Source: Macrostomum hystrix
Taxonomy: Eukaryota; Platyhelminthes; Macrostomidae
Length of the DNA: 64,000 nucleotides
Assembly (NCBI GenBank): GCA_950097015.1
Contig: CATNEN010000001.1
Span: 2,561,001-2,625,000 of the forward strand
Direction of reading: 5' to 3'
Shown here: positions 23,366 to 34,700 of the stretch, piece by piece
Layout: every line of letters begins with the position of its first letter
Position numbering within the stretch: the first letter of the stretch is position 1
Translations under genes and position numbers: made by a program
Notes under the pieces: model-generated
What the model was told of the DNA's origin: nothing
Database searches by the model: none
The model's input: only the letters and a program-made list of their open reading frames with translations

Positions 23366-25146
23366 GGGGTTGGTGTGTACGGAATAGGAAAGGGATTGGT
23401 GTGGAGGGAATAGGAAAGGGATTAGTGTGTAGGGAGCAGGAAAGGGATAAGTGTGTAGGGAGCAGGAAAGGGATTAGTGTGGAGGGAATAGGAAAGGGAT
23501 TAGTGTGTAGGGAGCAGGAAAGGGATTGGTGTGGAGGGAATAGGAAAGGGATTAGTGTGTAGGGAACAGGAAAGGGATTGGTGTGTAGGGAGCAGGAAAG
23601 GGATTAGTGTGTAGGGAACAGGAAAGGGATAAGTGTGTAGGGAACAGGAAAGGGATTAGTGTGTAGGGAACAGGAAAGGGATAAGTGTGTAGGGAGCAGG
23701 AAAGGGATAAGTGTGTAGGGAGCAGGAAAGGGATTAGTGTGTAGGGAGCAGGAAAGGGATAAGTGTGTAGGGAGCAGGAAAGGGATAAGTGTGTAGGGAA
23801 CAGGAAAGGGATAAGTGTGTAGGGAGCAGGAAAGGGATAAGTGTGTAGGGAACAGGAAAGGGATTAGTGTGTAGGGAACAGGAAAGGGATTGGTGTGTAG
23901 GGAGCAGGAAAGGGATTAGTGTGTAGGGAACAGGAAAGGGATAAGTGTGTAGGGAACAGGAAAGGGATTAGTGTGTAGGGAACAGGAAAGGGATAAGTGT
24001 GTAGGGAGCAGGAAAGGGATAAGTGTGTAGGGAACAGGAAAGGGATTGGTGTGTAGGGAGCAGGAAAGGGATAAGTGTGTAGGGAACAGGAAAGGGATTA
24101 GTGTGTAGGGAACAGGAAAGGGATAAGTGTGTAGGGAGCAGGAAAGGGATAAGTGTGTAGGGAACAGGAAAGGGATAAGTGTGTAGGGAGCAGGAAAGGG
24201 ATAAGTGTGTAGGGAACAGGAAAGGGATTAGTGTGTAGGGAACAGGAAAGGGATTGGTGTGTAAGGAACAGGAAAGGGATAAGTGTGTAGGGAGCAGGAA
24301 AGGGATTGGTGTGTAGGGAATAGGAAAGGGATTGGTGTGTAGGGAGCAGGAAAGGGATTAGTGTGTAGGGAACAGGAAAGGGATAAGTGTGTAGGGAACA
24401 GGAAAGGGATAAGTGTGTAGGGAACAGGAAAGGGATAAGTGTGTAGGGAGCAGGAAAGGGATAAGTGTGTAGGGAGCAGGAAAGGGATAAGTGTGTAGGG
24501 AACAGGAAAGGGATTAGTGTGTAGGGAACAGGAAAGGGATTGGTGTGTAGGGAACAGGAAAGGGATAAGTGTGTAGGGAGCAGGAAAGGGATAAGTGTGT
24601 AGGGAGCAGGAAAGGGATAAGTGTGTAGGGAACAGGAAAGGGATTAGTGTGTAGGGAACAGGAAAGGGATTGGTGTGTAGGGAGCAGGAAAGGGATAAGT
24701 GTGTAGGGAGCAGGAAAGGGATTAGTGTGTAGGGAACAGGAAGGGGATAAGTGTGTAGGGAACAGGAAAGGGATAAGTGTGTAGGGAGCAGGAAAGGGAT
24801 TAGTGTGTAGGGAACAGGAAAGGGATAAGTGTGTAGGGAGCAGGAAAGGGATTGGTGTGTAGGGAACAGGAAAGGGATAAGTGTGTAGGGAGCAGGAAAG
24901 GGATTAGTGTGGAGGGAATAGGAAAGGGATTAGTGTGTAGGGAGCAGGAAAGGGATTGGTGTGGAGGGAATAGGAAAGGGATTAGTGTGTAGGGAACAGG
25001 AAAGGGATTGGTGTGTAGGGAGCAGGAAAGGGATTAGTGTGTAGGGAACAGGAAAGGGATAAGTGTGTAGGGAACAGGAAAGGGATAAGTGTGTAGGGAA
25101 CAGGAAAGGGATTAGTGTGTAGGGAACAGGAAAGGGATTAGTTTGT
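23365..25146. repeat. 26-bp minisatellite, 'caggaaaggg' type
   Basis: About 68 copies containing agggaacaggaaagggataa or its gattag/gattgg variants, then gtgtgt. Same unit length and shared frame (aggga…aggga…gtgtgt) as the array on the left, so the two are one family. Strongly G-rich on the plus strand. Confidence 0.95.
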
Positions 25147-25639
25147 TGGGGAATGGTAGATAGAGGGCACTATTTTTCAATCTTGCCTTGAACTTTTATA
25201 ACTTCTACATCTGACGTGAATTATAAGCTATATTTGGGTCACAAGTGAAAATTACTATGACGTCAGTTTATCAAGAAAAATGTAAAAAAATTCCATATTT
25301 TATATACTCCATATTCCATATTGCGTACGGCAAAAAATGTATTTTTCCATTAAAAAAAAGTAGAGTACCTTATTCAAATGTAAAAGTGTACCTTATTGTC
25401 TATTTTATAGTTAGCTCAGTACAGTCAGTGATATAAATATGTCTGCTTCAGTTGTCTAAAGTCTGCCCCAAAAATGTTAGTTTTTTTATTTAGCTTTTTT
25501 GCTTGGCAGAATTTTAATGCGAAGAAAAGTAAAACAAAGTAACTTTAAATTGCAGCGAAATTTCTTTTGCCTGATTCTAGTCCTATCTTCGAACCTAGAC
25601 AAATTCTTGGACTGAAATAGTTGAGTGACAGCGAGCAAC
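25147..25639. other. PDK upstream region / 5' leader
   Basis: Unique AT-rich DNA. Acceptor-like ttgcttggcag (ending about 25508) and ttgcctgattctag (ending about 25581) lie upstream of the PDK ATG and could serve a leader intron or trans-splicing. No array. Confidence 0.4.
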
Positions 25640-25754
25640 ATGCGGTTAACTCTGCTCAGATTGAAGCAGTTCTCTGAACAGGTGGCCAAGGATTTTGTTA
25701 AATATGGAACATATTCTCCTACACCTATGTCTATTAGCAAACTGCTGCAATTTG
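25640..25754 (+). CDS. PDK: PDK exon 1
   Basis: Encodes residues 1–38, including KYGTYSPTPMSISKLLQF, which matches the PDK N-terminal consensus (FSRFSPSPLSMKQFLDF-like). The donor is G|GTGAGG; it ends in phase 1. It is too short to show as a long ORF. Confidence 0.9.
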
Positions 25755-28700
25755 GTGAGGCCTGTTATTGATTGTAACTCATTCACGTATTCTCATCCTT
25801 CTCTTATTATCATCATCCCATAATCTCATCCTTCTCATAATCTCATCCTTCTCATATTCTCATCCTTTTTATATTCTCATCCTTCTCATATTCTCATGCT
25901 TCTCATATTCTCATATTCTCATTCTTATATTCTCATACTTCTCATATTCTCATTCTTCTTATATTCTCATCCTTCTCATATTCTCATCCTTATCATATTC
26001 TCATCCTTCTCATATTCTCATCCTTCTCATATTCTCATGCTTCTCATATTCTCATCCTTCTCATATTCTCATCCTTCTCATATTCTCATGCTTCTCATAT
26101 TCTCATCCTTCTCATATTCTCATCCTTCTTATATTCTCATGCTTCTCATATTCTCATCCTTCTCATATTCTCATCCTTCTCATATTCTCATCCTTCTTAT
26201 ATTCTCATGCTTCTTATATTCTCATCCTTCTCATATTCTCATCCTTCTCATATTCTCATCCTTCTTATATTCCCATCCTTCTCATATTCTCATCCTTCTC
26301 ATATTCTCATCCTTCTCATATTCTCATCCTTCTTATATTCTCATGCTTCTCATATTCCCATCCTTCTCATATTCCCATCCTTCTCATATTCCCATCCTTC
26401 TCATATTCCCATCCTTCTTATATTCCCATCCTTCTCATATTCTCATCCTTCTCATATTCTCATCCTTCTCATATTCTCATCCTTCTCATATTCTCATCCT
26501 TCTTATATTCTCATGCTTCTCATATTCTCATATTCTCATTCTTCTTATATTCTTATACTTCTCATATTCTCATGCTTCTCATATTCTCACCCTTCTCATA
26601 TTCTCATCCTTCTCATATTCTCATGCTTCTCATATTCCCATCCTTCTCATATTCTCATCCTTCTCATATTCTCACCCTTCTCATATTCTCATCCTTCTCA
26701 TATTCTCATGCTTCTCATATTCCCATCCTTCTCATATTCTCACCCTTCTCATATTCTCATCCTTCTCATATTCTCATGCTTCTCATATTCCCATCCTTCT
26801 CATATTCTCACCCTTCTCATATTCTCATCCTTCTCATATTCTCATGCTTCTCATATTCCCATCCTTCTCATATTCTCATCCTTCTCATATTCTCCTCCTT
26901 CTCATATTCTCATCCTTCTCATATTCTCATTCTTCTCATATTCTCCTCCTTCTCATATTCTCATCCTTCTCATATTCTCATCCTTCTCATATTCTCATCC
27001 TTCTCATATTCTCATCCTTCTCATATTCTCATCCTTCTCATATTCTCATCCTTCTTATATTCTCATCCTTCTCATATTCTCATCCTTCTCATATTCTCAT
27101 CCTTCTTATATTCTCATGCTTCTCATATTCCCATCCTTCTTATATTCTCATGCTTCTCATATTCTCATATTCTCATGCTTCTCATATTCTCACCCTTCTC
27201 ATATTCTCATCCTTCTCATATTCTCATTCTTTTTATATTTTTATCCTTCTCATATTCTCATCCTTCTCATATTCTCATCCTTCTCATATTCTCATCCTTC
27301 TTATATTCTCATCCTTCTCATATTCTCCTCCTTCTCATATTCTCATCCTTCTCATATTCTCATTCTTCTCATATTCTCCTCCTTCTCATATTCTCATCCT
27401 TCTCATATTCTCATCCTTCTCATATTCTCATCCTTCTCATATTCTCATCCTTCTCATATTCTCATCCTTCTTATATTCTCATCCTTCTCATATTCTCATC
27501 CTTCTCATATTCTCATCCTTCTTATATTCTCATGCTTCTCATATTCCCATCCTTCTTATATTCTCATGCTTCTCATATTCTCATATTCTCATGCTTCTCA
27601 TATTCTCACCCTTCTCATATTCTCATCCTTCTCATATTCTCATTCTTTTTATATTTTTATCCTTCTCATATTCTCATCCTTCTCATATTCTCATCCTTCT
27701 TATATTCTCATTCTTTTTATATTTTTATCCTTCTCATATTCTCATCCTTCTCATATTCTCATCCTTCTTATATTCTCATCCTTCTCATATTCTCATCCTT
27801 CTCATATTCTCATCCTTCTTATATTCTCATGCTTCTCATATTCCCATCCTTCTTATATTCTCATGCTTCTCATATTCTCATATTCTCATGCTTCTCATAT
27901 TCTCACCCTTCTCATATTCTCATCCTTCTCATATTCTCATTCTTTTTATATTTTTATCCTTCTCATATTCTCATCCTTCTCATATTCTCATCCTTCTCAT
28001 ATTCTCATCCTTATCATATTCTCATTCTTCTTATATTTCCATCCTTCTTCTATTCTCATGCTTCTCATATTCCCATCCTTCTTATATTCTCATGCTTCTC
28101 ATATTCCCATCCTTCTCATATTCTCATTCTTCTTATATTCTCACCCTTCTCATATTCTCATCCTTCTCATATTCTCATCCTTCTCATATTCTCATCCTTA
28201 TCATATTCTCATTCTTCTTATATTTCCATCCTTCTTCTATTCTCATGCTTCTCATATTCCCATCCTTCTTATATTCTCATGCTTCTCATATTCCCATCCT
28301 TCTCATATTCTCATCCTTCTTATATTCTCATGCTTCTCATATTCCCATCCTTCTCATATTCTCATCCTTCTCATATTCTCATCCTTCTCATATTCTCATC
28401 CTTCTTATATTCTCATCCTTCTCATATTCTCATCCTTCTCATATTCTCATCCTTATCATATTCTCATTCTTCTTATATTTCCATCCTTCTTCTATTCTCA
28501 TGCTTCTCATATTCTCATCCTTCTTATATTCTCATCCTTCTCATATTCTCCTCCTTCTCATATTCTCATCCTTCTCATATTCTCATTCTTCTCATATTCT
28601 CCTCCTTCTCATATTCTCATCCTTCTCATATTCTCATCCTTCTCATATTCTCATCCTTCTCATATTCTCATCCTTCTCATATTCTCATCCTTCTTATATT

Positions 28701-31700
28701 CTCATCCTTCTCATATTCTCATCCTTCTCATATTCTCATCCTTCTTATATTCTCATGCTTCTCATATTCCCATCCTTCTTATATTCTCATGCTTCTCATA
28801 TTCTCATATTCTCATGCTTCTCATATTCTCACCCTTCTCATATTCTCATCCTTCTCATATTCTCATTCTTTTTATATTTTTATCCTTCTCATATTCTCAT
28901 CCTTCTCATATTCTCATCCTTCTTATATTCTCATCCTTCTCATATTCTCATCCTTCTCATATTCTCATCCTTCTTATATTCTCATGCTTCTCATATTCCC
29001 ATCCTTCTTATATTCTCATGCTTCTCATATTCTCATATTCTCATGCTTCTCATATTCTCACCCTTCTCATATTCTCATCCTTCTCATATTCTCATTCTTT
29101 TTATATTTTTATCCTTCTCATATTCTCATCCTTCTCATATTCTCATCCTTCTTATATTCTCATCCTTCTCATATTCTCATCCTTCTCATATTCTCATCCT
29201 TATCATATTCTCATTCTTCTTATATTTCCATCCTTCTTCTATTCTCATGCTTCTCATATTCCCATCCTTCTTATATTCTCATGCTTCTCATATTCCCATC
29301 CTTCTCATATTCTCATTCTTCTTATATTCTCACCCTTCTCATATTCTCATCCTTCTCATATTCTCATCCTTCTCATATTCTCATCCTTATCATATTCTCA
29401 TTCTTCTTATATTTCCATCCTTCTTCTATTCTCATGCTTCTCATATTCCCATCCTTCTTATATTCTCATGCTTCTCATATTCCCATCCTTCTCATATTCT
29501 CATCCTTCTTATATTCTCATGCTTCTCATATTCCCATCCTTCTCATATTCTCATCCTTCTCATATTCTCATGCTTCTCATATTCTCATCCTTCTCATATT
29601 CTCATCCTTCTCATATTCTCATCCTTCTCATATTCTCATCCTTCTCATATTCCCATCCTTCTCAGATTCTCATCCTTCTCATATTCTCATGCTTCTCATA
29701 TTCTCATCCTTCTCATATTCTCATCCTTCTCATATTCTCATCCTTCTCATATTCTCATCCTTCTCATATTCCCATCCTTCTCATATTCTCATGCTTCTCA
29801 TATTCTCATATTCTCATGCTTCTCATATTCTCACCCTTCTCATATTCTCATCCTTCTCATATTCTCATTCTTTTTATATTTTTATCCTTCTCATATTCTC
29901 ATCCTTCTCATATTCTCATCCTTCTCATATTCTCATCCTTCTTATATTCTCATCCTTCTCATATTCTCCTCCTTCTCATATTCTCATCCTTCTCATATTC
30001 TCATTCTTCTCATATTCTCCTCCTTCTCATATTCTCATCCTTCTCATATTCTCATCCTTCTCATATTCTCATGCTTCTCATATTCTCATCCTTCTCATAT
30101 TCTCATCCTTCTCATATTCTCATCCTTCTCATATTCTCATGCTTCTCATATTCTCACCCTTCTCATATTCTCATCCTTCTCATATTCTCATTCTTTTTAT
30201 ATTTTTATCCTTCTCATATTCTCATCCTTCTCATATTCTCATCCTTCTTATATTCTCATCCTTCTCATATTCTCATCCTTCTCATATTCTCATCCTTCTT
30301 ATATTCTCATGCTTCTCATATTCCCATCCTTCTTATATTCTCATGCTTCTCATATTCTCATATTCTCATGCTTCTCATATTCTCACCCTTCTCATATTCT
30401 CATCCTTCTCATATTCTCATTCTTTTTATATTTTTATCCTTCTCATATTCTCATCCTTCTCATATTCTCATCCTTCTTATATTCTCATCCTTCTCATATT
30501 CTCATCCTTCTCATATTCTCATCCTTATCATATTCTCATTCTTCTTATATTTCCATCCTTCTTCTATTCTCATGCTTCTCATATTCCCATCCTTCTTATA
30601 TTCTCATGCTTCTCATATTCCCATCCTTCTCATATTCTCATTCTTCTTATATTCTCACCCTTCTCATATTCTCATCCTTCTCATATTCTCATCCTTCTCA
30701 TATTCTCATCCTTATCATATTCTCATTCTTCTTATATTTCCATCCTTCTTCTATTCTCATGCTTCTCATATTCCCATCCTTCTTATATTCTCATGCTTCT
30801 CATATTCCCATCCTTCTCATATTCTCATCCTTCTTATATTCTCATGCTTCTCATATTCCCATCCTTCTCATATTCTCATCCTTCTCATATTCTCATCCTT
30901 CTCATATTCTCATCCTTCTTATATTCTCATCCTTCTCATATTCTCATCCTTCTCATATTCTCATCCTTATCATATTCTCATTCTTCTTATATTTCCATCC
31001 TTCTTCTATTCTCATGCTTCTCATATTCTCATCCTTCTTATATTCTCATCCTTCTCATATTCTCCTCCTTCTCATATTCTCATCCTTCTCATATTCTCAT
31101 TCTTCTCATATTCTCCTCCTTCTCATATTCTCATCCTTCTCATATTCTCATCCTTCTCATATTCTCATCCTTCTCATATTCTCATCCTTCTCATATTCTC
31201 ATCCTTCTTATATTCTCATCCTTCTCATATTCTCATCCTTCTCATATTCTCATCCTTCTTATATTCTCATGCTTCTCATATTCCCATCCTTCTTATATTC
31301 TCATGCTTCTCATATTCTCATATTCTCATGCTTCTCATATTCTCACCCTTCTCATATTCTCATCCTTCTCATATTCTCATTCTTTTTATATTTTTATCCT
31401 TCTCATATTCTCATCCTTCTCATATTCTCATCCTTCTTATATTCTCATCCTTCTCATATTCTCATCCTTCTCATATTCTCATCCTTCTTATATTCTCATG
31501 CTTCTCATATTCCCATCCTTCTTATATTCTCATGCTTCTCATATTCTCATATTCTCATGCTTCTCATATTCTCACCCTTCTCATATTCTCATCCTTCTCA
31601 TATTCTCATTCTTTTTATATTTTTATCCTTCTCATATTCTCATCCTTCTCATATTCTCATCCTTCTTATATTCTCATCCTTCTCATATTCTCATCCTTCT

Positions 31701-34700
31701 CATATTCTCATCCTTATCATATTCTCATTCTTCTTATATTTCCATCCTTCTTCTATTCTCATGCTTCTCATATTCCCATCCTTCTTATATTCTCATGCTT
31801 CTCATATTCCCATCCTTCTCATATTCTCATTCTTCTTATATTCTCACCCTTCTCATATTCTCATCCTTCTCATATTCTCATCCTTCTCATATTCTCATCC
31901 TTATCATATTCTCATTCTTCTTATATTTCCATCCTTCTTCTATTCTCATGCTTCTCATATTCCCATCCTTCTTATATTCTCATGCTTCTCATATTCCCAT
32001 CCTTCTCATATTCTCATCCTTCTTATATTCTCATGCTTCTCATATTCCCATCCTTCTCATATTCTCATCCTTCTCATATTCTCATGCTTCTCATATTCTC
32101 ATCCTTCTCATATTCTCATCCTTCTCATATTCTCATCCTTCTCATATTCTCATCCTTCTCATATTCCCATCCTTCTCATATTCTCATCCTTCTCATATTC
32201 TCATCCTTATCATATTCTCATTCTTCTCATATTCCCATCCTTCTCATATTCTCATCCTTCTTATATTCTCATGCTTCTCATATTCCCATCCTTCTCATAT
32301 TCTCATCCTTCTCATATTCTCATGCTTCTCATATTCTCATCCTTCTCATATTCTCATCCTTCTCATATTCTCATCCTTATCATATTCTCATCCTTCTCAT
32401 ATTCTCATCCTTATCATATTCTCATCCTTCTCATATTCTCATCCTTATCATATTCTCATTCTTCTTATATTTCCATCCTTCTTCTATTCTCATGCTTCTC
32501 ATATTCTCATCCTTCTCATATTCTCATCCTTCTCATATTCTCATCCTTCTCATATTCTCATCCTTATCATATTCTCATCCTTCTCATATTCTCATCCTTA
32601 TCATATTCTCATTCTTCTTATATTTCCATCCTTCTTCTATTCTCATGCTTCTCATATTCTCATCCTTCTCATATTCTCATTCTTCTCATATTCTCATCCT
32701 TATCATATTCTCATCCTTCTCATATTCTCATCCTTATCATATTCTCATCCTTCTTATATTCTCATGCTTCTCATATTCCCATCCTTCTCATATTCTCATT
32801 CTTCTTATATTCTCACCCTTCTCATATTCTCATCCTTCTCATATTCTCATCCTTCTCATATTCTCATCCTTATCATATTCTCATTCTTCTTATATTTCCA
32901 TCCTTCTTCTATTCTCATGCTTCTCATATTCCCATCCTTCTTATATTCTCATGCTTCTCATATTCCCATCCTTCTCATATTCTCATTCTTCTTATATTCT
33001 CACCCTTCTCATATTCTCATCCTTCTCATATTCTCATCCTTCTCATATTCTCATCCTTATCATATTCTCATTCTTCTTATATTTCCATCCTTCTTCTATT
33101 CTCATGCTTCTCATATTCCCATCCTTCTTATATTCTCATGCTTCTCATATTCCCATCCTTCTCATATTCTCATCCTTCTTATATTCTCATGCTTCTCATA
33201 TTCCCATCCTTCTCATATTCTCATCCTTCTCATATTCTCATGCTTCTCATATTCTCATCCTTCTCATATTCTCATCCTTCTCATATTCTCATCCTTCTCA
33301 TATTCTCATCCTTCTCATATTCCCATCCTTCTCATATTCTCATCCTTCTCATATTCTCATCCTTATCATATTCTCATTCTTCTCATATTCCCATCCTTCT
33401 CATATTCTCATCCTTCTTATATTCTCATGCTTCTCATATTCCCATCCTTCTCATATTCTCATCCTTCTCATATTCTCATGCTTCTCATATTCTCATCCTT
33501 CTCATATTCTCATCCTTCTCATATTCTCATCCTTATCATATTCTCATCCTTCTCATATTCTCATCCTTATCATATTCTCATCCTTCTCATATTCTCATCC
33601 TTATCATATTCTCATTCTTCTTATATTTCCATCCTTCTTCTATTCTCATGCTTCTCATATTCTCATCCTTCTCATATTCTCATCCTTCTCATATTCTCAT
33701 CCTTCTCATATTCTCATCCTTATCATATTCTCATCCTTCTCATATTCTCATCCTTATCATATTCTCATTCTTCTTATATTTCCATCCTTCTTCTATTCTC
33801 ATGCTTCTCATATTCTCATCCTTCTCATATTCTCATTCTTCTCATATTCTCATCCTTATCATATTCTCATCCTTCTCATATTCTCATCCTTATCATATTC
33901 TCATCCTTCTCATATTCTCATCCTTATCATATTCTCATTCTTCTTATATTTCCATCCTTCTTCTATTCTCATGCTTCTCATATTCTCATCCTTCTCATAT
34001 TCTCATTCTTCTCATATTCTCATCCTTCTCATATTCTCATCCTTATCATATTCTCATTCTTCTTATATTTCCATCCTTCTTCTATTCTCATGCTTCTCAT
34101 ATTCCCATCCTTCTTATATTCTCATGCTTCTCATATTCCCATCCTTCTCATATTCTCATTCTTCTTATATTCTCACCCTTCTCATATTCTCATCCTTCTC
34201 ATATTCTCATCCTTCTCATATTCTCATCCTTATCATATTCTCATTCTTCTTATATTTCCATCCTTCTTCTATTCTCATGCTTCTCATATTCCCATCCTTC
34301 TTATATTCTCATGCTTCTCATATTCCCATCCTTCTCATATTCTCATCCTTCTTATATTCTCATGCTTCTCATATTCCCATCCTTCTCATATTCTCATCCT
34401 TCTCATATTCTCATGCTTCTCATATTCTCATCCTTCTCATATTCTCATCCTTCTCATATTCTCATCCTTCTCATATTCTCATCCTTCTCATATTCCCATC
34501 CTTCTCATATTCTCATCCTTCTCATATTCTCATCCTTATCATATTCTCATTCTTCTCATATTCCCATCCTTCTCATATTCTCATCCTTCTTATATTCTCA
34601 TGCTTCTCATATTCCCATCCTTCTCATATTCTCATCCTTCTCATATTCTCATGCTTCTCATATTCTCATCCTTCTCATATTCTCATCCTTCTCATATTCT

